In this document: piece by piece, positions 38,694-49,789 of the stretch
Numbering within the stretch: the first letter of the stretch is position 1
How the letters are laid out: each line of letters starts with the position of its first letter
From: Pseudomonas peradeniyensis
Lineage (GTDB): Bacteria; Pseudomonadota; Gammaproteobacteria; Pseudomonadales; Pseudomonadaceae
Direction of reading: 5' to 3'
Assembly: GCF_014268935.2 (NCBI RefSeq)
Contig: NZ_JABWRJ020000001.1
Span: forward strand, 1,178,001 to 1,242,000
Length of the DNA: 64,000 bases
Notes under the pieces: generated by a model
Databases searched by the model: none
What the model saw: the letters and a program-made list of their open reading frames with translations, nothing else
Told to the model about the DNA's origin: nothing
Program-made: the position numbers and the translations under genes

Positions 38694-40100
38694 TCAGCGA
38701 TTCATCGGCGCGACGAAACGGCTGTGCGCGGTGCTGCGGATGCCCGGCTGGTCGCTGTCCTGGATCTCGAACGTCAGCTCCTGGGAACTGCTGCTCGGGC
38801 GGTCGGCGAGCATCGCCACCGACACCGGCAGCTCGCTCATTTCGCCGGCGGCGATGGTGAACTCGGTGCGCCCGTGCAGCTCGAAGCCGTCGGCGTCCAC
38901 CAGGCGCAGGCGATAGTGCTGCGCTTCCTGGGTCTTGTTGATGATCTTGAGCAGGTAGATGTTCTCGATCTGGCCCAGGGCGTTCTCGCGGAACAGACCA
39001 CGGTCCTTGATCACATCCATCGACACCATCGGACGCATCTGCAGGGCGACCACCAGGGCGCCGATCATCACCGTCAGCGCGGCGGCGTAGCCCAGCAGGC
39101 GAGGGCGCAGCCAGTGGGTCTTGCCGCCTTGCAGGTTGTGCTCGGACTTGTAGCCGATCAGGCCGCGGGCATAGCCCATCTTGTCCATCACCCCGTCGCA
39201 GGCGTCGATGCAGGCGGCGCAGCCGATGCAGGCCATCTGCAGACCCTCGCGGATATCGATGCCGGTGGGGCAGACCTGCACGCACAGGGTGCAGTCGATG
39301 CAGTCGCCCAGGCCCTGGCTGCGCGGGTCGCTGCCTTTCTTGCGCGGGCCACGGGCTTCGCCGCGGCTGGGGTCGTAGGCCACCGCCAGGGTGTCCTTGT
39401 CGAACATCACGCTCTGGAACCGCGCATACGGGCACATGTGCATGCACACCGCCTCGCGCAGCCAGCCGGCGTTGAGGTAGGTGGCGCCGGTGAAGAACAG
39501 GATCCAGAACAGCGCAACGCCGCCCAGTTCGAAGCTGAACAGTTCGGCGGCCAGTGGACGGATCGGGGTGAAGTAGCCGACGAAGGTCAGGCCGGTGAGC
39601 AGGCCGATGGCCAGCCACAGGCCATGCTTGAGACCGCGCCGGGCGATCTTCTCGACGCCCCAGGGCGCGGCGGCCAGCTTGATGCGCTGGTTGCGGTCGC
39701 CTTCGGTGATCTTCTCGCACCACATGAACAGCCAGGTCCAGGTGCTCTGCGGGCAGCTGTAGCCGCACCAGACACGTCCGGCGAATACGGTGATGGCGAA
39801 CAGGCCGAACGCGCAGATGATCAGCAGTGCCGACAGCAGGATGAAGTCCTGCGGCCAGAAGGTCGCGCCAAAGATGTGGAACTTGCTTTCGGCCAGGTCC
39901 CAGAGCACGGCCTGGCGGTCGCCCCACTGCAACCAGGCGGTGCCGAAGAACAGTACGAACAGCAACCCGGCGAAGGCAATCCGCAGGTTGCGGTAGAAGC
40001 CGGTGAAGCTGCGGGTGTGGATGCCATCGGCCACCTGGCTTTTGCTCTTGTTGGCGGCGGGGGCAATCTCGATGACTCGGAAGGGGATTCTATCGCTCAT
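38694..40100 (-). CDS. ccoG: CcoG/RdxA-type polyferredoxin, cbb3 oxidase accessory protein
   Basis: 468 residues with about five TM helices and two ferredoxin cluster motifs (CIDCTLCVQVCP and CIGCAACIDACD), plus WCGYSCPQ in the membrane part. The C-terminus is an immunoglobulin-like periplasmic domain (CcoG_C). CcoG is a cupric reductase that helps copper delivery to cbb3 cytochrome oxidase. It is separated here from any ccoNOP genes and sits directly upstream of the MocR gene. No convincing Anr box was found upstream. Confidence 0.92.
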   Translation of the reverse strand: MSDRIPFRVIEIAPAANKSKSQVADGIHTRSFTGFYRNLRIAFAGLLFVLFFGTAWLQWGDRQAVLWDLAESKFHIFGATFWPQDFILLSALLIICAFGLFAITVFAGRVWCGYSCPQSTWTWLFMWCEKITEGDRNQRIKLAAAPWGVEKIARRGLKHGLWLAIGLLTGLTFVGYFTPIRPLAAELFSFELGGVALFWILFFTGATYLNAGWLREAVCMHMCPYARFQSVMFDKDTLAVAYDPSRGEARGPRKKGSDPRSQGLGDCIDCTLCVQVCPTGIDIREGLQMACIGCAACIDACDGVMDKMGYARGLIGYKSEHNLQGGKTHWLRPRLLGYAAALTVMIGALVVALQMRPMVSMDVIKDRGLFRENALGQIENIYLLKIINKTQEAQHYRLRLVDADGFELHGRTEFTIAAGEMSELPVSVAMLADRPSSSSQELTFEIQDSDQPGIRSTAHSRFVAPMNR

Positions 40101-40369
40101 GGTTCATCGCTCATCAGGCCTCGATCAGGCCAGGGCACTATGGCCCTCGATCTGTTTTCAGCACAGGCCCAGGTATTGAGATAAAAACCATATCAGATGC
40201 TTGGTTGATTTGCTCAGGCCTCGAATTTCGCAGCCTTGAGCGCTTGGTTGCAGATGCCTGCGGCTATCCACCGCACCTCAATTATCGTGTGCGCAGTTCC
40301 GTTTGGCGCAGCGCAACGCACGCGCTGCGTGTGCTGCGGTCCTCTGTAGAAGACACCGGGAGGTAACCG

Positions 40370-40906
40370 ATGGACGCATTCTGGCATGCCATGCTCGAGG
40401 CCTTGCAGACCGAGTTCGCCGATGTCACCGACGAGCGCGAGGTCGCGCGTATCTTGATCCGCCTGCTGATGGCGGCCCTGCTGGGTGCGGTGCTGGGCTT
40501 CGAGCGCGAAAGCAAGGGCAAGGCGGCCGGGGTGCGCACGCACATGCTGGTGTCGATGGGGGCAGCGTTGTTCGTGCTGGCGCCGAGCATGGCCGGCGCC
40601 GACGAGCAGGCGTTGAGCCGGGTGATCCAGGGTATCGTCGCCGGCATCGGCTTTCTCGGGGCGGGCACGATTCTCAAGGGCAACGGCCAGGACACCAGCC
40701 ACGTCAAGGGCCTGACCACGGCCGCCGGGCTGTGGATGACCGCGGCCATCGGCAGCGCAGCAGGCATGGGGCGCGAGGCCACGGCGCTGGTGAGCACCGT
40801 GTTGGCGCTGTTGGTGCTGGCCAGCATGCCGCTGCTGGTGGACAAGGTCGAGGGCGAGGTGCGGGAGAAGAAGGGCGGGGAGGACGAGGACGTCAGGAAG
40901 CACTGA
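40370..40906 (+). CDS. MgtC/SapB-family inner membrane protein
   Basis: 178 residues with about four TM helices. Family motifs are visible: ALLGAVLGFERESKGKAAGVR in TM1 and the following loop, GFLGAGTILKG, and LTTAAGLWMTAAIGSAAGMG. The C-terminal ACT-like domain of true MgtC is missing; the protein ends in a charged tail (EKKGGEDEDVRKH). The related YhiD/SapB short form is of unclear function, linked to Mg2+ or acid stress. Its stop codon lies within the hairpin that also ends crcY from the other strand. Confidence 0.88.
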   Translation: MDAFWHAMLEALQTEFADVTDEREVARILIRLLMAALLGAVLGFERESKGKAAGVRTHMLVSMGAALFVLAPSMAGADEQALSRVIQGIVAGIGFLGAGTILKGNGQDTSHVKGLTTAAGLWMTAAIGSAAGMGREATALVSTVLALLVLASMPLLVDKVEGEVREKKGGEDEDVRKH

Positions 40907-40926
40907 GGGGAGCCGAAGCTCCCCTC
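40905..40926. terminator. Hairpin between mgtC-like gene and crcY
   Basis: Perfect 9 bp stem GAGGGGAGC/GCTCCCCTC with a four-base loop that reads TTCG on the minus strand. It probably ends CrcY. No clear T-run follows on either strand (AGTGCTTCC on the minus strand), so termination efficiency is uncertain. Confidence 0.6.
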
Positions 40927-41264
40927 ATAAGCGTTGTTGCCTGCTCTTTTCTTATTATTGGAGACGGGCCTGTTGTTGTTTTTGTTGGCGGTTGTCTCTG
41001 CATTGCGGGGCTCCCAACCGGGGCCAAGAGCAAACGTATTTTTTTGAGCGCTGACCTGCGTTCATCCAACGTGATCCAACCTTGACTGCCGCTACCTTGG
41101 AGGTAGTTTTATTGTTCTGTGTCAGGCTGCGGGGTCGAAACCCCTGGAAAGCACGTCGACTCCAAAAAAATCTGCTTGCTACGCCTCTGCCGTGTTGTTC
41201 TTGTTATGTCAGAGCCGTTTACTGTTGTTTTTATTGGGTATCGCGTTTTTTGTTCTTGTTATGC
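40905..41264 (-). ncRNA. crcY: CrcY, Hfq/Crc-sequestering small RNA
   Basis: No gene is supported in 40907-41445, but the minus strand shows the features of CrcY. The inferred transcript starts GCATAACAAGAACA at 41264 and ends in the UUCG hairpin, about 360 nt. Along it are about six A-rich AAnAAnAA-type motifs: AACAAGAACAAAA, AATAAAAACAACA, AACAAGAACAACA, AACAATAAAA, AAAAACAACAACA and AATAATAAGAAAA. These bind Hfq and relieve catabolite repression. In P. putida crcY lies between an mgtC-like gene and mvaB, exactly as here. Ends are inferred, not measured. Confidence 0.85.
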
Positions 41265-41275
41265 CAAAAGATATA

Positions 41276-41290
41276 GCAGGTGGCGTGCCA
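41276..41290 (-). promoter_or_regulatory. Sigma-54 promoter of crcY
   Basis: The minus strand reads TGGCACG-CCACC-TGC, giving the invariant GG-N10-GC spacing of RpoN promoters (-24 GG, -12 GC). The start point is then about 41264. CbrB is the expected activator. Upstream, TGTTAC (41373-41378) and GTAACA (41408-41413) form an inverted pair 29 bp apart that could belong to its enhancer site. Confidence 0.75.
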
Positions 41291-41445
41291 ACTTTTCAAA
41301 ATCCTTTAAAATCAATGGTTTGATGATTTTTGAAGGAAGGCTGGCACGTGAAATTCTGTCGAATTGTTTCCCTGTTACCCGATTTTTTTCTGCAAAGCGT
41401 GTAGGCGGTAACACTCCGCCCACACCTGTGTGACACGCGTGTGAC

Positions 41446-42345
41446 TCAGCGCACGCCACGTGCCCGTGCCACCCGCGAACCGGTGGCGCGCCCCAGCACT
41501 TCGCTGATGCGCAGGCCGGCGGCGATAAGCTTGTCCAGGTCGATCCCGGTCTCGATGCCCAGCCCCTGCATCAGGTACACCACGTCCTCGCTGGCGACGT
41601 TACCGGTGGCACCCTTGGCGTACGGGCAACCGCCCAGGCCCGCCACCGAGCTGTCGAACACGCTGATGCCCTCCAGCAGGCCGGCATAGACGTTGGCCAG
41701 CGCCTGGCCATAGGTGTCGTGGAAGTGCCCGGCCAGTTGCTCGCGGGGTACCTGGGCCGCGACCACCTCGAACAGGCGGCGGGTGTCACCGGCAGTGCCG
41801 GTGCCGATGGTGTCGCCCAGCGATACTTCGTAGCAGCCCATGTCGTGCAGGGCGCGGGCCACCGGCGCGACCTGCTCGGCGCTGATACGCCCCTCGTAGG
41901 GACAGCCGAGCACGCAGGACACATAGCCGCGCACCCGCACACCCTGGCTGCGGGCGGCGTCCATGATCGGCTCGAAGCGCTTGAGGCTGTCACTGATCGA
42001 GCAGTTGATGTTGCGCTGCGAGAAAGCTTGCGAGGCTGCCGCGAACACCGCCACTTCCTTCACCCCGGCAGCCAGGGCATCCTCGAAACCGCGCAGATTG
42101 GGTGCCAGGGCCGCATAGGTGACCCCTTCGCGCTGGCGGATACCGGCGAACACCTCGGCTGACCCGGCCATCTGCGGCACCCACTTGGGCGAGACGAAAC
42201 TGCCCACCTCGATGTAGCCGAGACCGGCATCGGTGAGGTCGTCCACCAGTCGCACCTTGTCGGCGACGCTGATGGGCTGGGCTTCGTTCTGCAGGCCGTC
42301 GCGCGGGCCGACTTCGACCAGGCGGACATTCTTGGGCAATGACAT
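41446..42345 (-). CDS. mvaB: Hydroxymethylglutaryl-CoA lyase
   Basis: 299 residues from ATG at 42345 (MSLPKNVRLVEVGPRDGLQN). It cleaves HMG-CoA to acetyl-CoA and acetoacetate in leucine degradation. VGPRDGLQNE holds the catalytic Arg and metal-binding Asp, HFHDTYGQALAN the metal His pair, and the active-site Cys lies in GLGGCPYAKGATGN. It is 20 bp downstream of a MerR gene on the same strand. The rest of the leucine (liu) pathway is not in the window. Confidence 0.95.
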   Translation of the reverse strand: MSLPKNVRLVEVGPRDGLQNEAQPISVADKVRLVDDLTDAGLGYIEVGSFVSPKWVPQMAGSAEVFAGIRQREGVTYAALAPNLRGFEDALAAGVKEVAVFAAASQAFSQRNINCSISDSLKRFEPIMDAARSQGVRVRGYVSCVLGCPYEGRISAEQVAPVARALHDMGCYEVSLGDTIGTGTAGDTRRLFEVVAAQVPREQLAGHFHDTYGQALANVYAGLLEGISVFDSSVAGLGGCPYAKGATGNVASEDVVYLMQGLGIETGIDLDKLIAAGLRISEVLGRATGSRVARARGVR

Positions 42346-42365
42346 GGCGGGCTTCCTGTGGCGGA

Positions 42366-42767
42366 TCAACGGTGGGGGTGCGACGGGTTCAGGGTGGCGG
42401 CCAGGGCCTGCTCGCAGCGCTCCTGGGCGGTGTCCAGCTCCAGGTGCATCTGCTGGATGTCGAGCATCTGCTGTTCGAGCTGGGCGCGGCGTTCGGCGAT
42501 CTTGGCCAGCATGCTGGTGAGCTGCTTCTGGTTGCCGCTGGTGGGGTCGTAGAGTTCGATCAGCTCCCGGCACTCGGCCAGCGAAAAGCCGATGCGCTTG
42601 CCCCGCAGGATCAGCTTGAGGGTGACCTTGTCGCGTGCCGAGTAGATGCGCTCCAGGCCACGGCGCTCGGGGCTGAGCAGGCCCTGTTCCTCGTAGAAGC
42701 GGATGGCGCGGGTGGTGATGTCCAGCTCGCGGGAGAGGTCGGAGATGCTGTAGGTCTGGCTGCTCAT
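42366..42767 (-). CDS. liuR: MerR-family regulator, LiuR-like
   Basis: 133 residues: MerR winged helix (YSISDLSRELDITTRAIRFY, then EEQGLLSPERRG) followed by a long coiled coil with Gln/Glu-rich heptads (RRAQLEQQMLDIQQMHLELD). No cysteine metal site is present. LiuR represses leucine/isovalerate catabolic genes in pseudomonads. Pairing with HMG-CoA lyase supports that identity, but the usual liuABCD neighbours are absent here, so the name is a likely rather than certain assignment. Confidence 0.8.
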   Translation of the reverse strand: MSSQTYSISDLSRELDITTRAIRFYEEQGLLSPERRGLERIYSARDKVTLKLILRGKRIGFSLAECRELIELYDPTSGNQKQLTSMLAKIAERRAQLEQQMLDIQQMHLELDTAQERCEQALAATLNPSHPHR

Positions 42768-42848
42768 GCTTGGGCTCGGGGGAGGGAATGCGAGTAACCT
42801 AATGCCAGGTTGACGTATACGTCAAGCAAGCTGTGGGGTTTGCCGGAG

Positions 42849-42916
42849 CCTCATCGCGGGGCAAGCCCGCTCCCACGGGAGATGATACGTGGGAGCGGGC
42901 TTGCCCCGCGATGAGG
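42849..42916. repeat. REP pair (inverted REP elements)
   Basis: 29 bp arms (42849-42877 and 42888-42916) with core GCGGGGCAAGCCCGCTCCCA, perfectly inverted around a 10 bp centre. It lies between liuR and the end of pobR and may act as a transcription barrier. Confidence 0.9.
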
Positions 42917-42921
42917 CCCGT

Positions 42922-45148
<2,227 letters not shown>

Positions 45149-45395
45149 GGCCGGCGAGGACCGCATCGAGGTTCAGTCCTCGGCACGCCGGCCACAGGGC
45201 CTGTAGCAGGGCTGGCAGGGAGCGGCAAGATCGGCGGCAGGCTGTGGCAAGACCCGCCTGGTAGGAGGCCGCAAAGTGAAGGGGTAATGCCGGCAATGGG
45301 TGTCAAGCTCATCGCGGGGCAGGCCCGGCGTTCGCCTGCACTTGCAGCGCGCCGGGCAAGCGATCATCTTTCCCTCGTCCACCCAGGGCCTTCCC

Positions 45396-46895
45396 ATGAC
45401 AATAAACAATAAGCTCACCGAGCACCTCAACCGTGGCAGCGTCGGCTTTCCCACCGCGCTGGCCAGCACCGTCGGCCTGATCATGGCCAGCCCGGTGATC
45501 CTCACCGCGACCATGGGTTTCGGCATCGGTGGCAGCGCCTTCGCCGTGGCCATGGTGATCGCCGCGGTGATGATGCTGGCGCAGTCGACCACCTTCGCCG
45601 AGGCGGCGGCGATCCTGCCGACCACCGGCTCCGTCTACGACTACATCAACTGCGGCCTGGGCCGTTTCTTCGCCATCACCGGCACCCTCTCGGCCTACCT
45701 GATCGTGCATGTGTTCGCCGGCACTGCCGAGACCATCCTCTCCGGGGTCATGGCCCTGGTGAACTTCGAGCACCTCAACACCCTGGCCGAGTCGGCTGGC
45801 GGATCCTGGTTGCTGGGGGTGGGTTTCGTGCTGGTGTTCGGCGTGCTCAATGCTTTCGGCGTGAGCGCCTTTGGCCGCGCCGAAGTGGTGCTGACCTTCG
45901 GCATGTGGACCACGTTGATGGTGTTCGGCGTGCTTGGCCTGATCGCCGCGCCGGCCGTGGAGCTGGACGGGCCTTTTGGCGTGTCGCTGGTCGGCACCGA
46001 CCTGATGACCATCCTGTCGCTGGTGGGCATGGCCATGTTCATGTTCGTCGGTTGCGAGTTCGTCACCCCGCTGGCCCCGGAGCTGCGCCGCTCGGCCTGG
46101 ATCATGCCCAAGGCCATGGCCCTGGGCCTGTTCGGCGTGGCCAGCTGCATGTTCATCTACGGCGCGGCGATGAAGCGCCAGGTGGAGAACGTCGTGCTCG
46201 ACGCCACCAGCGGCGTGCACCTGCTGGACACGCCGATGGCCATCCCGCGCTTCGCCGAGCAGGTCATGGGCGATATCGGCCCGGTGTGGCTGGGCATCGG
46301 CTTCCTGTTCGCCGGCGCCGCCACCATCAACACGCTGATGGCCGGGGTGCCGCGGATCCTCTACGGCATGGCGGTGGACGGGGCGTTGCCCAAGGTGTTC
46401 ACCTACCTGCACCCACGCTTCAAGACGCCGTTGCTGTGCATCCTGGTGGTGGCGCTGATCCCGTGCCTGCACGCCTGGTACCTGGGCGGCAACACTGACA
46501 ACATCCTGCACCTGGTGCTGGCGGCAGTGTGTGCCTGGAGCACCGCGTACCTGCTGGTGACCCTGTCGGTGGTGATCCTGCGCATCCGCCGCCCGGACCT
46601 GCCGCGCGCCTACCGTTCGCCGTTGTTCCCGCTGCCGCAGATCGTTTCCAGCATCGGCATCCTGCTGGGCATGTGGTTCATCACCCCGCCGGGCATGAAT
46701 CCGACCGATGTTTATGTGCCGTTCGCCGTGATGCTCGGCGCCACCGCGGCCTACGCGCTGTTCTGGGCGCTGTGCGTGCAGAAGGTCAACCCGTTCCGCC
46801 CGGCGCGGGTCGAGGACGTGCTGGAGAAAGAGTTCGCCGCCGAGCCCGGTCATTCTCACAACGAGCAGGTGCAGCATGTCGGCAAGCTGGCTTGA
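45396..46895 (+). CDS. APC-superfamily amino acid/amine permease
   Basis: 499 residues from ATG at 45396 (MTINNKLTEHLNRGSVGFPT). About 12 TM helices; TM1 carries TVGLIMASPVILTATMGFGI and TM6 the WIMPKAMALGLFGVASCM region, consistent with an amino-acid/polyamine permease. The start region reads acaataaacaataag, another A-rich stretch that could be an Hfq/Crc site. It overlaps the next gene by 20 bp. A FeaR-type regulator downstream hints at an aromatic amine or amino-acid substrate, but the sequence does not settle it. Confidence 0.88.
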   Translation: MTINNKLTEHLNRGSVGFPTALASTVGLIMASPVILTATMGFGIGGSAFAVAMVIAAVMMLAQSTTFAEAAAILPTTGSVYDYINCGLGRFFAITGTLSAYLIVHVFAGTAETILSGVMALVNFEHLNTLAESAGGSWLLGVGFVLVFGVLNAFGVSAFGRAEVVLTFGMWTTLMVFGVLGLIAAPAVELDGPFGVSLVGTDLMTILSLVGMAMFMFVGCEFVTPLAPELRRSAWIMPKAMALGLFGVASCMFIYGAAMKRQVENVVLDATSGVHLLDTPMAIPRFAEQVMGDIGPVWLGIGFLFAGAATINTLMAGVPRILYGMAVDGALPKVFTYLHPRFKTPLLCILVVALIPCLHAWYLGGNTDNILHLVLAAVCAWSTAYLLVTLSVVILRIRRPDLPRAYRSPLFPLPQIVSSIGILLGMWFITPPGMNPTDVYVPFAVMLGATAAYALFWALCVQKVNPFRPARVEDVLEKEFAAEPGHSHNEQVQHVGKLA

Positions 46896-47439
46896 ACGCC
46901 TGACCGGCCCGCGTACCCCGGCCGGTTATCGGCCGGGGGCGACCCTGGCGCGGCTGCGGCACAATCTCGGATTGACGGATTTGCAATCCGCAGCATCGTT
47001 TACCTACCGCGAGGATGGCCCTCGGATCGAAGTGCGCGAGCGCACCGAGAGTCATCTGCTGATGCATCTGGTGCTGTGCGAGTTCATCCTGCAGTTGCCT
47101 GCCTTGGGGCAGGGCACGGTGCGGGTGGAACTGCATCATACCGGGGCGTTGCGCCGAACGGGGCTGGCATGCCGCCTGCGGGAAGGCGATCGGGTGCTGT
47201 TCGAAGCGCTGCGCGAGCGCCTCGGGCGTGCTCAGGCTGTGTTGATGCCGCTGGATTTCAAGCGCCTGGCCATCGAGTGCCGCGACGGTCAGTGGCGGGT
47301 AACCCTGGAGCATATGGGCGCCAGCGAGGTGGTCAATCGGGTGCCTGCGTTTCGCCGCTACATCCCCCTCGACATTGAACAGCGCAAGCATCTCTGGCGA
47401 GCTTTCGATGCGCTGCAACTGATGCTGCGCGACCTATAG
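46876..47439 (+). CDS. Conserved small protein of unknown function, coupled to the permease
   Basis: 187 residues beginning MSASWLERLTGPRTPAGYRP, without signal peptide or TM helices. It has a mixed alpha/beta composition with many Arg and Leu (CRLREGDRVLFEALRERLGR). It resembles what I recall as the DUF3156 group, often beside APC permeases, but this is from memory. The 20 bp overlap with the permease gene implies translational coupling and a shared role, perhaps modulating transport. Confidence 0.7.
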   Translation: MSASWLERLTGPRTPAGYRPGATLARLRHNLGLTDLQSAASFTYREDGPRIEVRERTESHLLMHLVLCEFILQLPALGQGTVRVELHHTGALRRTGLACRLREGDRVLFEALRERLGRAQAVLMPLDFKRLAIECRDGQWRVTLEHMGASEVVNRVPAFRRYIPLDIEQRKHLWRAFDALQLMLRDL

Positions 47440-47474
47440 ATCGAGGGGCCGCTTTCTATGCGGCCCTATCGCGC

Positions 47475-47526
47475 CACAAGGCCGCTCCCACAGACGATCG
47501 CATCCTCCTGTGGGAGCGGCCTTGTG
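47475..47526. repeat. REP-like inverted repeat, possible terminator
   Basis: 19 bp perfect arms (47475-47493, 47508-47526) of the variant CACAAGGCCGCTCCCACAG separated by 14 bp. It follows the permease operon by 35 bp and could end its transcript. Confidence 0.8.
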
Positions 47527-47649
47527 TCTTGCTCAAGTCACCTGGCACGAAACCTGCTGCCAACACCGGCAAATAATGACAGTTGTACGCTCATTGATAA
47601 CATGTTAACAATTAGCGCATAACAACAACGCCCGCGTGTGGAGGTTGCC

Positions 47650-48615
47650 ATGCCCCAGCCCGTCACCCACTGCAACGCCAGACCCGCCCTGGACGGCCTG
47701 GAGCGCTGGACCACGGCCATGCAGAAGGTCTGCGGCCGGTTCCAGACCGAACTGGCCTTCAACCGCTCGCTGTTCATCGGCGAGATCTCGACCTACAACC
47801 GCGCCGGTCTGGCCCTGGCCAACCTGCGCACCAACGCCGGCACTATCCGCCGCCTGGGCGACAACCCCGACCGCGACGACGACCAGCATTGTTTTTTGGT
47901 CAGCCAACGCATGGGCTACTCGCAGATCACCCAGGACGGCGTGAGCATCCAGCTGTCACCGGGCGAGCTGCTGCTGATGGATTCAGTGGGCCCGTGCGAG
48001 ATCACCCCGTTCGGCCTGATCGAGCATGTCTCGCTGTCGCTGTCCCGCGAGCAGGTGCGCAAGCACGTGACCGGGCAGGGCGCGACCTTCGGCAAGATCT
48101 CCTCGACCAATGCCTGCGGGCGCATGCTGCACCTGCTGATGGACCAGCTGTGCCGCGAGGGCGACGAAGCCGGGGAAACCCAGGGCGAGGCGCTGCAGGC
48201 GGCGTTCATCGCCTTGCTGGAGCCGGGCTTCGAGCGCGGCGACGACAATCCCGGGTCGCTCGCCGGGCTCAGTGGTGCCAGCCTGCGCGGCTACGTGCAG
48301 AAGGTCATCGACGAATCGCTGAGCCAGCCGGGCCTGACCCCGGCCAACCTGGCCGAACGCCTGAGCATCTCGGTGCGCCACCTGTACCGCCTATTCGAGG
48401 AGGAGGGCGACAGCGTCTGCCGCTACATCCAGCGCTCACGGCTCAAGCGCAGCGCGGATGACCTGTCCAACCCGTTCCTCAAGCGCGAGTCGATCACCTC
48501 GATCGCCTACAAGTGGGGGTTCACCGACTCGGCGCATTTCAGCCGGGCATTCAAGAAACACTTCGAGCAGTCGCCGAAGGATTTCCGGGCGATGGCCCTG
48601 ATGGCGGGGCGGTAA
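47650..48615 (+). CDS. AraC-family regulator, FeaR-like
   Basis: 321 residues from ATG at 47650, with GGAGG at 47641-47645; a GTG 12 bp earlier is less well placed. The N-terminal AraC_binding_2-type domain (GRFQTELAFNRSLFIGEIST) is followed by two HTH motifs (NLAERLSISVRHLYRLFEEE; AYKWGFTDSAHFSRAFKKHF). This layout matches FeaR and related activators of aromatic-amine oxidation. The neighbouring permease, and the cupin/flavoprotein pair beyond the Rhs gene, are possible targets. Confidence 0.85.
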   Translation: MPQPVTHCNARPALDGLERWTTAMQKVCGRFQTELAFNRSLFIGEISTYNRAGLALANLRTNAGTIRRLGDNPDRDDDQHCFLVSQRMGYSQITQDGVSIQLSPGELLLMDSVGPCEITPFGLIEHVSLSLSREQVRKHVTGQGATFGKISSTNACGRMLHLLMDQLCREGDEAGETQGEALQAAFIALLEPGFERGDDNPGSLAGLSGASLRGYVQKVIDESLSQPGLTPANLAERLSISVRHLYRLFEEEGDSVCRYIQRSRLKRSADDLSNPFLKRESITSIAYKWGFTDSAHFSRAFKKHFEQSPKDFRAMALMAGR

Positions 48616-48817
48616 TCACAATGGTACCTGCAGGGTCCACGCGAACTGTTAGGCGGTCGCCTAGCCCTTCCATAAACTATGGGAGAGTCTGTTTCACAAT
48701 CGTTCGACAGGGCCATTTCTTTGCACGTGTGAGCGGCATTGCCTGGTATTTTTGTCAGGTGTTTGTGCTGAAAGTGGATGTTAGGCTTTCCGAATCTCAC
48801 CTTGGAATGAGCCTAAA

Positions 48818-49639
48818 ATGTCTTCGGTTCACTTTGTTATTTGTGACTCACAGCAGTCGGTTCTCTCCGATGGCAATGTGGTCAGGTGCTATACGCCCTA
48901 TGGCGCGTTACCAGCGCTTACGGGACCTAGACTGGCCTACGTTGGCATGCCTTGTGAAATGTTGACGGGTAATTATTTTCCGGGTAACGGGCATCGGACT
49001 TATAATCCTGGATTGAGATGCTTCCACTCTCCTGATCGCCTAAGTCCGTTTGAGGCGGGAGGGATCAATGCATATGCGTACTGCAGTGGGGACCCTATCA
49101 ATCATGTTGATCGCAATGGCAGGGCTCCATTGAAAAATATGATCTCGACGGGAGAAAACGCGGTCGGGCAGCTCCTTAAAGTCCTACCGGCTGATGGGAG
49201 TTTCAAACCGAATACTCGTCCTGCAATGGATAATACTCCAGCGCCGGGCGGCTTGAGTGAAAGTGAAATCGATAAGTTAACGGGGATGAATGCGTTGAGT
49301 GCACTGGGCGATGCTATCTTTGCCGGTGTTGATCTGCATGAGGCTTATAAGATGTGGAAGAGTGGGCGTGGAAAATTCTCAGAGGTATTTTTTAATGTTG
49401 TTGCCGGGGGGCTGAATGTTGCCAATGTTGTACGGGCTGCGCAGAGACAAGGCTATTGGGAGGATTTGTATTCGGGGGGCGTTGCTCCAACGTATGATGA
49501 ACAGGTGTGGAATCACAACGTTGATGTAAGTCTCTGGTTGGCGGCGCTAGTATTTGATGTGGTGGCATGGAAAATGCAAGGGGATTATAGCCAAAGGAAA
49601 GACGTCCAGTGGCTTGAGGCTGACGAGGTCCGCAAATAA
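48818..49639 (+). CDS. Orphan Rhs-core C-terminal protein with variable tail
   Basis: 273 residues. The first ~105 match the end of the RHS repeat-associated core (GNGHRTYNPGLRCFHSPDRL, then FEAGGINAYAYCSGDPINHV), ending at DRNGRAP where polymorphic toxins begin. The tail (about 108-273) is not recognised; it has helical, hydrophobic segments (VFFNVVAGGLNVANVVRAAQ) and could be a toxin domain. GC is markedly lower than the neighbours, a mark of transfer. No full Rhs gene and no candidate immunity gene adjoin it; the next gene downstream is a leftward cupin. Confidence 0.8.
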   Translation: MSSVHFVICDSQQSVLSDGNVVRCYTPYGALPALTGPRLAYVGMPCEMLTGNYFPGNGHRTYNPGLRCFHSPDRLSPFEAGGINAYAYCSGDPINHVDRNGRAPLKNMISTGENAVGQLLKVLPADGSFKPNTRPAMDNTPAPGGLSESEIDKLTGMNALSALGDAIFAGVDLHEAYKMWKSGRGKFSEVFFNVVAGGLNVANVVRAAQRQGYWEDLYSGGVAPTYDEQVWNHNVDVSLWLAALVFDVVAWKMQGDYSQRKDVQWLEADEVRK

Positions 49640-49789
49640 TCTTTTTGAATTGTTCTTGGCTTTCCACAGGCGCTACTAATCGATGTGGGCCGTAACGGCG
49701 TTCCATGTGAACGGGCCTCAAGGTACTTGTGGGCCTCCCTCCGAGCGGCCTTGTGCCGCGAAAGGGCCGCAACGCGGCCCCTGGATGGA

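Noticed and set aside
40101..40200. Anr/FNR box upstream of ccoG
   Set aside because: TTGAG and ATCA-like halves exist but do not form TTGAT-N4-ATCAA.
41341..41360. Second sigma-54-like site on the plus strand (CTGGCACGTGAAA)
   Set aside because: The -24 part is good, but no GC occurs at the required 10 bp spacing.
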